DNA of 64,000 nucleotides from Bostrychus sinensis (taxonomy: Eukaryota; Chordata; Actinopteri; Gobiiformes; Eleotridae), in contig CM036258.1 of NCBI GenBank assembly GCA_020698575.1, positions 20,356,795 through 20,420,794 of the forward strand, in the 5' to 3' direction. The notes below the pieces were generated by a model. That model was not told the DNA's origin and ran no database searches. It worked only from the letters and a program-made list of their open reading frames with translations. The translations under genes and the position numbers were made by a program. Positions 22,301 to 37,300 of the stretch are shown here, in pieces (the stretch's first letter is position 1; each line of letters starts with the position of its first letter).

Positions 22301-25300
22301 CCTGTGCAGCACACACAACAAGGTCATTGTTTACTGCAGAACAACCTGTAACACTGCCTGGCCTGCACTCCATAGAGACGCTTGCCAGCGACCCTGTTGC
22401 CATGGAAATGCCCCCTGATGTCTCCCTGCTCTCTGCTGCTGAGGCCAGAGCTGTCAGAGACTGTGCTGCTTTGTGGAGGAGAGCACAGGTTGAGAACAGA
22501 CAGGTAAGCTCGAAGGAATTTTAAACATTGTTTAGAAAAGTATAGAAAGTAGTTGTCCAGGTGTGTGGAGGAAAATAGCCATGCAGTCAAGTACACACCT
22601 TTGCATTCAGAGCTTGGCCCTAATGGCTAAAAGTGACTTTAGACCGACTAATAAAAAAGTTTAGGTATGATTCTCTAATAGGTTTGTGATACCCAGATCA
22701 CACCTGTTCCAGACCATACATCCCACATATCCCATAGTGAAGCATCAGCATGGTTTTGCCACCAAGCAGCTGTAACAAACATGGCTTTTTTCACTGCCAG
22801 AAGCTCACGTTTCCTGAAGTGTTATAAGCCAATCACCCCTCCTCCTTCACTAAACAGAAAATTCCAAATGGAGGCTAAAAAAAACTAAACAGCAACTGTG
22901 TCAACACAGACACCATCTTCCGGAAAACATTTTTATGGGGACAGGCAGGGGGCTATTGCACCCACAATACAATATCATGTTACACAGCCCCTCTCCAACA
23001 CTTGTCATACCTGCACGCAACTGGGAGTCGCCACACCCCTCCCTATACAGCAAATATGAGAGCAGGCCGCCCTGCCCAGGGCATACAGCACACTCATTAC
23101 CTCTCAGACTTCAGCTGGAGATTAGAAAGGCATCCTGAAACAGCTGCCTTTTCTTCCACGTGCTTCTCATTCACAGATGTCCAATAACATAAATCAGATA
23201 TTTGTTTCGCTTGTCACACTCAAATGGAAGTGGTCTTCTTCAATGAGCTTTACAATTTGTAAGAAATACTACTCACCCTGATGGTAAACCTAAACCTAAC
23301 TATATACACAGCATATAGTATATACTTCTATGCACCCAGTTAGTGCAGAATGCTTAAAATATAAATAAACAAAAGCTCTCCTTAGATTTAACTACAGTAT
23401 GTTTACCTCAGGCGCAAGGTATTCTGGTGTCCCACAGAAAGTTTTCATTGTGGCGCCATCTTTGATACCCTCCTTGCACAAGCCAAAATCTGTAATCTTT
23501 ATGTGTCCATCCTTGTCCAGCATAAGGTTTTCCAGCTAGGAGAAAAAGAATAAAATGAATGATCATTTACTGTCAGGCAAGAACTACACGGTTGTGAAAA
23601 ACTATGCTAACATAAGACATAAAAAAAGGCAAAAACTAAACAACTAATAATCCTCTGCAAACTCCTGTTTTGTTTTGTTTTTGTTTAATTTAAAAAGGTA
23701 CTATGAGCAGTATATATTTTTTTACAGTTCATAAAAATTACTCATGTCAATATGCACATGCAGCAGTTGTGGATACAGATAACACCAGAGCTACAAAACC
23801 AGTTGGCAAAAGATCACACTGACTGGCAACCCATGAGACCATTGTTTTGATTTAGACTGCAGTACTGTTTTTAAACCAGTACCAGTGCATGTTGCTTACA
23901 GTGCCTTCAGTCATAAAGCCTGACTATCTGTTAAATATTTTATGAGTAATGTGAAGTAATGTGAAGTCCTATTATGCCGTGTCATAGTTACTTGTAATGG
24001 CACATGTCATGACATAGCCTTCAATTCCGGTGTGTCCTCTCTCTGTGAGTGTCTTCTCACTTAAAGTCACCTGGCAGCTGTAGCTCACACGTGGCCAACA
24101 TTGCCTGACCAGAGTCAGCACATCTTCCAATCCTGCTACCCTGGCATTTTTAGGAGAACCCTAGCAGGCAGGGAGCCTGCCTCGTAAACCCAAGGGAAAG
24201 GAGGTGAGGGGGGTGGGGAAGAATAAGGGAGAGTGCTGTGCTGACCTGGCTGCTATAGTTTTTCAGGTGGAAGTAGCAGGGCTACAGATGCGCAAAGCAA
24301 AAAACAAGCCCCACAACCCAACCCCTTAAATTTAAACATGTCCACTGCATCTGTCTTGGGGCACTTATACATATACAGCTGTATTTAAAGTCAAACACTG
24401 ACATTACATTACTTAATTACAAATATCAGACTAAAGCTGGCAGCAATAAATAGAACTTGTGTTCATTTGTGTCTAGCAGCGTCAGAGTGTTGTTTGCAGC
24501 TGCACTGAGGTCTGGAGACTGATCTGGGGGAAGCAGATCAATACACCCTGGACACTGGCATGGTTCTGGATGGAGGAAAACCTATTTATATCCTGCCAAG
24601 GGGGAAATGACACACAGAGAGTTTGACAATGAGGAGGGGGAAAAAGAGCCAAGCCTTTACCTTTAGATCTCGATAGACCACATTCCTTTCAGAATGCAGG
24701 TAGTCTAGTGCTGACACTATTTCTGCACCATAGAACCGTGCTCGCTCTTCTGAGAATACCCTGTCCCTTGACAGATGAAAGAAAAGCTAAAAGACATAGA
24801 GGAGATTGGCTGTTTAAAAGTTAGGTCATGATATAATGGAAATGCTTCCAAGCACTTATCAATGTAGATGTGATTTAGGGTTCAAATTGGCTTACCTCAC
24901 CACCATTTGCATACTCCATCACAAAGCACAATCGGTCATGTGTCTGAAAGGAGTATTTCAAGCCCTGTGGAAGAACAAGAATATTTGTAGCAGTACATTG
25001 TGACCTTATTAAAAGAAGGTTCTAGTTGATACTTACACATTTTAAATGGTCTGTCCCTTTAAATATACCATAATATGATTTAGTTTATTGTATTTATAGT
25101 ATGCATTTGTTTGAATAACCCTGATCCTATTGATTGCACTGACTCCCCCTCAACCTTAAAGTAAAGAAGTTTTCTCATCTAATTCATTCTGGAACTGCTC
25201 TTTTTTGTGAATGGAAACTAGTCTTTTTCCACCCAATCAACCAACACGGAGATGTGTGTGAGTTAAAATATGTTTTTTTATGTATGGAAGGGGGTCCTTA

Positions 25301-28300
25301 CTGTCAAGAACGGATGTTTTGAATTCTGGAGGACTCTGTTCTCAGTAAGTGTATGTGCCACTTCATCCTGTAAAAAGAAAAAATAGACAATGACTGCTTG
25401 TGCACTCTCACTGTGGCTAAGCATTTAGGTGTCAGTCACTGCCCTGCCCCAGTGCCTTTGCTCCTTGGCAACCACTCACTTTTGCTACGATCACCTCCTT
25501 CTTTAGGATCTTCATGGCGTAGTAGCGTCCGGTGGCCTTCTCCTTTACTAAGATAACTTTGCCAAAAGTGCCTTTTCCCAGGAGTTTGAGGTATTCAAAG
25601 TCATGCATAGTCTGTCAAACCAAAAGGAGAAAGTCACATCTGGTTACTAACAGAAGCATTAGCAAACTTGTACTCTTAACTAACCACGGATGCAACCCCA
25701 CTGACAACAACACAGAAGCATTTTAGCCACTGTACAATTTCCACTCCTGCAGTAGTTTGGCCTATATGTGGTTGTGTCTGAGTTAACCTTTGAACCCACT
25801 TCTAAACAGAATGTTGGAAATTGTTATGTGGAGAACATCCAATCCAGTGACCTTGGATCTCTATGTCATGAAATGTGGGGGTTGTGAAACCCGACGGACA
25901 TGCTATCCAGTGCTTAGCTACCCACAGCTGATCATCAAAAAGTAAAAAGTAGCTTCAAAAAAGCTTGTGTTCAAAAGCTATTAAAGAAACTAAGATTACA
26001 GAAAAAATTACAAACAAGATAGAAAATGCTTAAAGAGAAATAGGCAGAATATAAATCAAAGATGTAACAGGCCATACCACTTTGTGTCTGGGTTTGGTCA
26101 GATAGACCTCCATGTCCATGGGGTCCGGAGAAGAGTCCATCATCTCCTCCTCTTGCTTCTGCAGCCCCTCAGCCACTGCCTGAATGGCTTTAGTCCATTC
26201 TTCCCTGTGGGGGGGGGGCACAGACAGTAAAGAGATTACATCAGCCTATTTACCACCATGCAAGCCCAGCAGTCCAATCACGTAATTGTCTGCTTATCAA
26301 CAGGAAGGCAATTTCAAGTGTGAGTTCTGCCAATAGCTAGGAACACTTCTGCAGGAGGTGCTTAATGATGAGTAAATGTGTATATTTGTTAAACTGCTAA
26401 ACTGCATTCAAACAGCAGTGACAGGTCCTGCATATGTAAATTTATTGTGTTTTACTGCTCTTTGAGATGATATGGGTGTGTTTTTTGCTTGCCTCTCCTC
26501 GGGGGTCTCCACGTGGAAGGTGCGCTCGATGACAGTGGTCCACTGCAGGCAGCGGATGATAAATGTGTTGGGCTTAGGCCGTTCTGTCTTCATCAGCTGG
26601 CATTCTGACCACAGCCAGGGAGATGGGAAGGTGCAGAGAAGGGGCAGCGTGTTGGGAAGCAGAGGAAAAAAGCAGACCCACAGTTATAGCCATTTATCTT
26701 TATCGCCACCCGAACACACAGTGTCGGCCAATTTGGAAAAGAACAGGTGCACTACTGGAAGAAAGCAGCCCTGAACTTCAACTTGTCAAGTTGATACAAC
26801 CAAAATTCACAAGTCAATAAAGATTATTTACCTATTATAATTCATTAATCTGCCTTTTGAGTTCTTTTTGTGACACTTGGGGAGCCAATAAATGTCTTGT
26901 AAGCACTTTGAAAACAATCACTCACATTAGTCTAATAAGAACTATGGAAAGCCGTGATTTCCATCTGCACTTCCTGCACATTAACATCTGTTCGCAAATG
27001 AAACATGTCAGCAAATGTGTCAAAAAGTGACACAAAATGCCCTCTGTCTGATAGATGGACGACAGGGGTGTGGACCACCACTGAGATCCAACATGGCTCC
27101 ATAAGGGCGAGTGTGTAATCCAGCTGCAGTCGCCCTGTCAGCAGCGTCGCACCATGTGTCCCCTAAGCTGGGGTCACAAAAATCATAGCCTCCGCTGAGG
27201 AAGATAGAGCCTCGGAGCAGAGCCCAGATAAATACTTGAAATCAGGCGACTAATAGCTTCGATAACTCAAGAGTGTCGGGGAGGAAACATTTTGTTAAAC
27301 AAACAGTATGCTCTCTAATTGCTGTGTTCAGTCATCTGCACAGCTTATCACAGCAACTTTCTCTGATGTGGAGATGAAAGGGACAGGCTGCTCTGGGCAT
27401 TTCTGTTATTTTACTGTAACATAATAGAGTTTAGGAAGCCACAAGCTGAGAAGAAGGATGACATTTACTCTTTTAGTGGCAAGAGCCAAATATCTTGTGT
27501 CCACATTCAGCTCCACAGAGATTGAAGTTTCTATTGACTGATGCTTGTGGTAATGCAGGACTGAGCAATTTGCTTGCATTCATAACCAACAATAACATCA
27601 CAATAAAGAGAAAATTTGTCATTTGAATTAAGTATATAATTACATTTCACAATGACAGAAGACATTTACAAAATATGAGGATATGTAAATTAATCATCAA
27701 GTTGATGTAGCAACACGTCATAAAAGTTGGGACATGGCGATAGAAGTCTGGAGCTAAAACTGCTCATTAACTAGTCATGTTAGTGACTTGTTGCCAATTG
27801 TCACCTAATTAGTTGCAAAATGCTCAGCCAGTTATTATTTTATTAGCAAAGCTTTTTATAGCTTTTAGTTTCTCCACCCCACCTATTTTAAGATGTGTTG
27901 CTAGAATCAAATCTAAATGAGTTAATAGGTTTGATGAAATGGTAAAATATCTCAGTTTCAACACCTGATATATTGTTTATATTTTACTGTAAGTGAAATA
28001 TATTTTAATAAGATTTACAGACTATTGTATTCTGTTTTTATTTAAATGTTGCGCAGTGTCTAGACTTTTTCAGAATTAGAGAAGCGCTATACTGAAGTAA
28101 AAACAAGAAAGTTGCAAACCAAATAAGGTTGAACACACTGAAAGACAAAAGGGGAAAATGTGCTCCCTGAGGCAGATACTCACGTGCTACTGAGAAGTTA
28201 TTTAAGGGGGTTTCCAGCTGGTCAACATCTTGTGGTCGCTCTTTGTAGCCAATGAATGTACCATCGCTCTTAAGAAGAAAATACCTTGGCCTCCAGGTCT

Positions 28301-31300
28301 TGATATATTCCCCTGATATAAGAAAGATTTTCAGATTAAAATAAGCTAAATTAGGAAAAAGGAAAAGAAGAATTGTACACAATAAATCCATAGTTTTTGA
28401 ACTACTGAAGGACTCAAATGCGATTAATACATACTTTTTTTTCCTCAAACATTTTCACATTTTACAGCAAAAGTATATATACATAATATATAAACAGGAC
28501 AAGCAGTTTTGGGGCTTTACAGGAGGTGCCAAATAGACAAAAAAAATAATAATAATAAAATAAAAAAAAATCTGTCCTTTTTGAAGCCTCAGATTAAAGA
28601 TTAAATGTTTTGGATGTGATTGATAATGGTTATCCATTGGTTAATGGTAGCTTAGTTATGTCTTCTTTTACCCACTGTCATGAACATTTTAAGAGGTGTC
28701 TATCAGCTTTTGGCAAATCTAGAAGTCTATTCCCTAAATAAAAAAAGTCAGGTAAATGAAATGTGATAGCCCAAGTCATCTCTTACTGTGCATAGCCACT
28801 TGACTGTGCTTGAAAAAACTATTTATTTTGTATTTGAATTCCCAGAAGGAGCAAAAAAAAAAAAAAAAAAAAAAAGATTAATATGCTCTTCAACGCTACC
28901 TAAAATGGGCATATTGTAAGTGTCTTTATTTTAGTGGAGGTCAGCTACAGGACAAATGGCAGTTTGTTAGAGTCAGGACCTTCTCCAGCTGTCTTTGCAA
29001 AGCACTCTAGGGCAATGTTAAAATGACGTGAAATAAAATTCAGCCATTTATGACACTGTTAACAATCGTCAATCTGTATATTACCAAGCTTGTCAGCTTC
29101 ACTGACAAATGTATTTTTCTGATTTGATATCTATCCTTCAAACTAGAATCACATTAGCTAAACCTCTGATTACATTTCCAAAGAAAACTTTCCTCTTTCC
29201 TCCCCATCTTCTACACAACAGCCGTAACCTCAAGCCATGCATGTCCATCCCATTCACTTGCATCACACAAATGAATTTCTCGTAGAGGGAGACCAAACTC
29301 AATTTATTCCAGTGATGCTTCAGGAAACGCTGTGCCAGATGTTGTGCAGTCGACGAAAAAAAACAAAAAAAACAAAACAAAAACGTACATACCATAACAA
29401 GGCAGTAGCACACAATGGAGTGACACTTGCATATTTATACAGGGAAAAAGTGCAATTTATTTTTAATTACGGAGCCACATATTAACCCCATGCGGAGCCG
29501 GAGCAAGCTGTCCGTAATTGCCCCATTTCCTCAAACGCTGAAGTGTGGCATGCGTGAAAGACACTTGTGAAAAATGAAAGGACAAGCGTGCTATAAAAAC
29601 AATGTCCTGTTTGAGAATTTGACACTTCTGAGACACAAGGAAGTTGATATTTCTGAGTAATGCCATGAGCTGCTAATAGGACATGCCCCATATGGGATAA
29701 AAGAAGACAGACACTTTAGCAAATCTTTGGCAAAGCTGACGACATACGGCAACATAAGTCCCCGTTTTTCACCAGCTTCCACTATACTCCAAGTTGTAAA
29801 ACCCAAAGCAAACATTCAACTCTTAAAACACCTGATTTACTGCAACTGGCAAAGAGGTGGCACCAATTATCACACTAGAGGTAACATCTGCAGCAAAAGC
29901 TATATACTTCAGTCTTAATCCACAGCAGATGTCCAATCCGGTATTGCATTTGTCATTGTGGCATAGGAGATTTTTCATTTCTTTGTGCCTACTATGTGTT
30001 TTCATATGTAACACAGCTCATTTAGAATTTAGATCAACTCTTGTCAGATTGCACAGCCTTCAAAGCCATCCGTTCATAGATGTGTAATTGAAAGACACGC
30101 CAGCCAGAATGCATGTGCTGGATTTCCCTCATGCACCTTCACAATTACCGTAATGACTCGTTTGTCTGTTTTAGACACCAATCAACTTTCAAATCACTTT
30201 TTGCATGCACACTTCTCTCTGGGGAAGCAACATGTGCACTGCCATTTATCACAAGATCCAGACTTCCTTACTTTCCCACAGTGGTGCTTCATCAAAAACA
30301 AAAAGGTGTCAACGAGTGTAATTATCAACCGGGAATCAAACCAAAAGAAGAAGAAAAATGCCAAGTTGCCCATGTCATTGACACCGTGGTGCAATGTCTG
30401 GTAAGTCTTCCACCCAGAGGTCTGTTGTTGTCAGCTGGGCCGCAGCTGTTGGCTCGCTGTGGTCATGTTCTGTCTGACCCATATCCCCCAGTAATAAGCC
30501 AAGCCAGCCCACACTAAAGACACTATGCGCTCAGCACAGACACGGGATAATGAACCTCCTACAATACCTGACAATGTTACACCAGACCAAAGGTAGAAGC
30601 AGTACTCAAAATCTGTACACAAATATTACTCATGTTTAAGGAAGTAATTAAAAGTACTCATATCATTTTACAATAACCTAATTGTAATAATTTATGAAAA
30701 CTAATAACTTAAAAACAACTATGTAGCTATCATAACCTGAGTGAAATCTACAGAAAAAGGCATTCAAAAAAGGCATCGGGACAAAGACTCAAAAGTACCT
30801 TGGATGTGATATAAAATATTCTATAGAATAATTATGCTCAATTTTTTTTATTTAACTGCAAACTTGGTGATAAAACAGATCTACAAATTGTATTTCCAGT
30901 CATTTTAAGGTGTGGCTAGAGTTAACGTCCTAATAGTGCCTGAATGAAGTTCTACCTAGTGTTTTTTAAACCTAACAGGCTATTAAAAAGACACATTTTG
31001 CACGACCCTATGCCCTTTCTAGACAGCAGGATCCCAAGACTTCCTCCTTTGTAACCACAAGCTGGTCATGTGACTACAGTGGAAGCAGCATATCCGCCTG
31101 TCTGTTAGTGTCTGTGCCGCTTTCTGCAGTGCAACCCCGACATACAGTCTGCACTCAGGACATAAACAACAATGATGACCCTTGTCAGCTTCCTATTTAC
31201 ACCCATTTCCTCTTCTTCTACTTTTATACAGTTCTACTTTTCACACTGGCTTTTACAAAACACACACTGATGCAACTAGAAAGTGAAACGGGCAGTTACA

Positions 31301-34300
31301 CTTGTGCTTTTTTTCTCCAATGCCAATTGTCACAAAATTACCAAATATAGTATTTGTACAGTCAGTTGACAATGAATAGGAAGGATGGCAGATGTGCAAA
31401 GGTGACTGAAACAGATTGACCATTTCAGCTTTTTGCATCGAGATTGTTGCATACATAATTTGATAAAACTCAAAGACAAAAATTATTTGTATTGCTAAAC
31501 ACATGTTGTGTGCAGTTAGAAACACTACAGGCTGCTGCTGACAAAGGACAATGGCCCAAACGCAGACAACTCAGCTTTTTATCACATTGTTCCAGTAAAC
31601 TAGAACCTTTTGATGTCGAGAAGCTCACCAAAACAGGAAACTAGCCAACAGCCAGACTGGCCACAACCTAGATAAGATGAGATGAACCTGTTTCAAGAGT
31701 CAGATCTTACTGTAACTGTAACTACATATATTCTTGGCTTTAAGGAACTAAATGATAAACAGCTTCAGAGTCAACACTTAATGAAAGAGAAGTGTGACAC
31801 CAGACATGTGGTCCAACTCAACATAAGCGGAGGACGAACTGAGATCTAAAAGACTGATCTGACACCAATGAGAAATGGAAAAGCTAGGGGGGGATGAGAA
31901 AGCTCCACAGTATGCAAAGTGTAGTGCTGAGTGGAGCGCTAGTGAGACAGATCACTACATATGTTGACCACATATGTAGGAGTGCGACTCAGGGGGAGTG
32001 GGTCTGTGAGCACAAGTGGAGTGTGCCTGAACCATGCGTACAGTCTATGTGCATGGGAGGAGCTGTCAGGGCCTGATAGAGTGTCTTTACATGACAAGCA
32101 GCTGCTGAGGTTTGGGATGTGCGCTGGGCAAAGTGGAAAATAATGAACAGAGAACTGGTGCCAAACACAACAGAATTCATCTTTATTTGCCAACTGCTAT
32201 GTGGACAGCTCCAGCACGCCGCTGCCACGCCCTTTCTACTATTAACAAACAAAAAACAAGGTGTAAGAGAGAAAACAGGTTCGGCCACAGCTGTACAGTG
32301 TAAATCAGTGGCTAACGAACTCTAAGACTTTTTATCAAGTGACACTTCAAACAAAATCAAGTTCATCACTGAAGTCATTTGCAAGTCAGTATGCAGGACA
32401 GAGCACTCTTTTGAAGAGAGAAAGATATAACAGAGACAAATGTAAAGAGAAGGTAGAGAGACGGAGGTTAGTGGCTGTTTCCTATGGGTGTCCTGTTTCT
32501 ATGTGACAACAAGAGGAATGCTGAGGTCCCAGCTGCTGTGGTGTGTTGGCCTTTAATAAGATGCTTCATGCAGCATTCACCCTGGCACCCCCAAAAGGAC
32601 AAGCCACACTGTCCAAACAATATGTCCACACTCACAGCAAGATCCTCTTTTAGCTGCATGACATTAGAAGTTAGAGTTACATAAACAGACCAGGTCCCTA
32701 TTAGCTGTTTGGTGTAGCTGACTGAAAGTTGTGATGCAGAGCAGGGGGATCTAAGAGAGACACACAGACTGAGCCTGTTCCCCACACCCAGTGGCTGGAC
32801 TTCCTGATGGGGCTGGTGTTGGGTCTGCCCATTCATAGCTTGGGGATGAGAGGAAGGCAGCCAGTGGTAAGTGCATGAACTGTGTGTGTATGTGTAAGTG
32901 CTGAGAATCGAGGACAAGGGGGGCTCGGCGGAGGTTGAGGATTAGGGAATTAGGACTCCAAAGCGAGGGAGCAGAGTGGTGGGGGGTACTTCTTTTGTTG
33001 TTTTTTCCTCAGCCGCCCCCGCCATCCCGTCGGCCCTTTTTCTGCCGGGTTCTGCCTGTAGGCTGCAGCTGCGGCTGCCACCCTGTGCCCTGCATCCCAA
33101 TGAGCTGCAGGCTGCTCTGCTCCAGAGGAGTGGGGGCACCCTGATGCTAGGAGCCCCATAAGTGCAAAGATCATCCCTCAATAATTCTGTGTGATGGGCC
33201 TGGCCAAACACATTTAGGGCCACACATGGGATCAAGTGGGATCCTTGTCTGTCCGGATGTTAGAAAAAAAAAAGCCACAAGGACCCTATCTTTATTAAGA
33301 CTGCCTTATTCCGCGCACTGTTAAACCTCTTGTTGGTCCCCCTCTCTATGCAGCTGGACTAAGGCCTTGGCTGCCAGCTCTTGAGCAGCAGCACCAACAA
33401 ACTGTGGGGAACCCTGGCCTCCATCGCTTCCCCTCATCCCTCTTTCTCTGTGCTGCTGTTGCTATCCCAGCAGGAAGAAAAGCAGAAAAGCAGGGGGGCG
33501 CGATGGAGGCTGCCCCTCTTTCTCACGCTAGTAAGAAAGCCCTCACTTCTTCTCTGGGGTGAGTGACACCTGCTGATTACCATAGAGACACTGTGGGAAG
33601 TTCCCCCTGCCACACTGGAGCAGAGATTTGCCCCCTCTCTCTGGGCAAACAAGCAGTCCATGGATTAGTTAACTGCATTACTGCATGGCAAACAAATAAA
33701 CAGACATTATTTAGAGCACATTAGCACCAGTGAACTTTGAATTAAGAGTGTAATGTTGAACACTCACAAACAAGCAAGAAAGAGAAGTGTTTGTAAAACA
33801 CTAGCATAATGCAGATGTTTTGAAAACGTTTCTAAAAATATGACAGACGTCTCCAGAAAAGTATTTCAAATATCCCAATCACTGTCAGCTGCAGAGGATG
33901 TAATGCATATCTGAGCATACAGTCAGCTCTTAGAGTGGACAGCTGAGCATCCCTTTTATCTGTCTGCTGCTCAACCTAAACTGGACAGAGGTACCAGCGA
34001 TGAGATTGATGTCAGAAACTGGGAGCTTTTTGCCAGGCCAAAACCACTTCCGCCATGGACCTGATTTGTCAGCAGGACCATTATCCTAGCAACTGGTTGT
34101 TGGGTCCACTCTGTGAAAGTGGGGGATGACTGAGCGGGTGTACGCTGACAACAGAATCCACAGGCAGGGAGGACAAAGGGGGTTAATAGAGACAAAGCAA
34201 AAAGGAAGAAGAGAAATAGTAGTAAGTCAGAGACACTGAAGAAATGACACACAGTTGCAGTGAGCAGGAGGACTCTGCACAGCAAAGTAAGCACACAGCA

Positions 34301-37300
34301 GGCTGGTGCTGGAGGTGCCACCTCCCGCAGTCTCCTGGTCCTGCTACTGCACCAGCCGGCCTGGCTGCCGACAGCTGCACCCCACTCATTTACTTCTCTC
34401 CAGCACATTTAACAGGAAGACTGCTTCCCATTACCCAGAGCAGGGGGTCCACGCTGACGGCCAGACACCCGGCCAGAGCGCTGGTATCCCGGAGTGACAC
34501 CCTCTGCTACTGGACCCTGCCTACAGGGGCCCAGTCCCATAACTGTCTGGCTTTTCAGATTTCACTGGTGCAGTTCAGTTATTCAATGTGTGTATTTAAT
34601 CACAAAACTTTCAGTTTTATAGAACTCAGTGAGAGTTTTGTCAAGATAACGCCCCCTGACTACACACTAATAGGAGACATTTTTAAATTTTCAATGCTGT
34701 TTTAGAGGTCATGGTAGGGTGCATCATCAAACTACATTTAGTCTTATAACATTATTCTGTACTATGTAATATGTGTTCCACAGCAGCTGTAACAATGGTG
34801 TAAAAATGCCAAAATGATAATCTCAATAGTAAATCTGGCCATCAATCAAGATTTTAAAGTCTTTTAAAGCCTGTTTCACTGATGGTTGTTGTCTTTAGCT
34901 GTTAAAAGGTCAAGCTCATATCAAACATACTAGGGATCAGAATTGTACAGTTACTGTATTTCTATTGAAGTTGTTTCCCTCTCTCTCCAGATGTGTGGCT
35001 GCCTTTGCTTTGGCTGTGTCTTTTTCAGCAGTGTCTTGACAAAATGACTGCTAATGATGTCACACTTGACACTACTGTTTGTGTAGTGTTGGCGTTATGA
35101 AAATCTGATTAATAAGCTGGGACAACACACTATTTAACACTTAAAGGTGCTGAAAAAGTGTTGATGCCCTGAATGTTAACATTAGAAGATCTGTAGAGGA
35201 CAGCTGCAGAACCATAAAGATGACACAGCATCTGGATCTGCAAGGAGGATCCCAGAATAAAAGTGAAAACTCAACAGCAAATGCCATGCCAGCTATTGAG
35301 GTAATGTACTAGAGGTTATAAAAGTTAGTTTATGTAGTACCTATATAACAGGAATGTTACTCAATTACCATAGAGTCATTCCTAAAATATATTATTTTAA
35401 TATTCACTTCTGTTAACCGCTTCCCATTTTCACTCAGCCTCATGCACTTTTCTGGACCACCAACAAGGTGTCCTTCACCCGCATGACCGGCACAGAAGCC
35501 AATCAGCTGATGAGCCTCAAAGCTGACCACGAGAGGCTCTGTGTGCTGAGGCTGTGCTAAGGCCGACAGGGTCACTGAGCAATGTTCTGGGAACATCACA
35601 AAGACACTGCACAACTTCTGTGTCCCTCTCCTCTCTCTTTCTTTGGCTGTCCCTCCACATTTCCCTTGCAATCTGTACTGGTGTTCAGTCCGCTCACCCC
35701 TTCTCTCATGAGTTGGAGCCAGCTGAGTGTGCTACCCAAATCCAACAGTTGTTGTGGCCTTCGTTAGCCTAACGAGAGGGCCAGCTCTTTATACTTGTCA
35801 GGGAGCAAATGAGTCAAACAAACAGGGGCCAGAGATGAGGAGAGGACAAGCGAGGGCTGTTCTGTTGAGCTTCACTGGGTTCTTGGCTGCTGCACTTCCC
35901 TGGAAACTAGGAACCCACAATCTGCCTCTTTGATGTCAGATGATGCTCTGGCTCTGAAGGAAACTTTGGAAAAACACACTTGCAAAAAGAAATAACATGT
36001 TGCTGGCTCTCTGAGGCCACTAGAGGCCGTAGGCATATTCAAAGTGTGCGGGTTTACTATGTGAAGGATCTAAAAGAGAGGCACCAATTGGAGCCACATA
36101 ACAACTGGTTATGATAGTAACAACAAAGTTACAGAGTTCTTGCAAGCCTGTACTTGATGTGGCCTGTACAGAAGGCCACTGGGCAGTGTCCTGTTGGCAG
36201 TGTCCTGTCCGAACATGCTACACATTGCTCATGCACACATTTGCATATGCATGTTCATCCGTACACTAACTAGGTTTGCATAATCCTACTTGATTGCTTT
36301 GTTTTGTTTTTCTAAACTGTCCTTCCAAAACAGATAACAATATGTCATCCCAGGCAGTGTTCACAATCCAGACGTATTACAGCACGAGACTTAAGGAGAA
36401 AGTATGAAGGTGTGTCCTTCAGAATGAGATCATGTCAGTGAACACAGCCTGTCTGGGACACATGTACTGAGCACTCCAAGGCTGAGAATCTGGAGCTCTA
36501 ATGACAGGGTACCACACAACTGCACTTTTTTCTTACAGGCTCCACACTTAAAAGAAAGTTGAACAAAATGATTGATCACCCAGAAATCAAAGAATAAAAG
36601 TAAGTCGCATGAATAAAAATGCCACTCAAAACTGCAGATACTACAAGGATGAACAAAGAAATGGTCCCTCAACTCTAAACTAACACAGTCCAGTTTTCTA
36701 CAAACACTTTAATATAAATTACCTCACATCAAAATCAAATTAAATATGTAGGCTCAATAATCTCTCTTTCCTAAGCTAAAGCAGATCTCTATTTCATAAA
36801 TAGATGCTTTAGTGACAAGGTACGTTGCCATCCCCAACTGACGTTTAGGCAGATAAAACCAACCCCCACACGCTGGTCACAGATAGCTGGAATATATTTT
36901 CAATATCCTTCTTATTTGATGCCTAAATATTGTTTCATTATTCACAATGATGGAACAAAACTGTGAGACACAATAAAATGATCACGGATAAAACTGGGTT
37001 TCAAAAATCAGACCATTTGAGAAGTGCTATGCTAATTTAACAGTGCCTATAATTTCCAGCAGGACACTTGCAGTGAGAAATCAGCTTCTTAAAAGTTAAG
37101 AAGCACTGATTTCATGTATTTTTAGGTTAGTTCTCATTTAACATAAGTGAAGGCATTGATGGATATTTTACAAAACAATGAAATTAGTATTTTGAGAGCA
37201 CACATGGGAGTAATGAGGATGCTGCACACTTGAAGCTGGTCATTATTATGCCCACTAAGTGATGTGACTCACTTGGGTGGCGCCACCGCACAAAAAGCTC

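Noticed and set aside
34183..34705. Overlapping open frames in the GC-richer part of akt1 intron 2
   Set aside because: Frames are open on both strands because of composition. No splice-bounded, coding-biased segment or recognisable protein was found.
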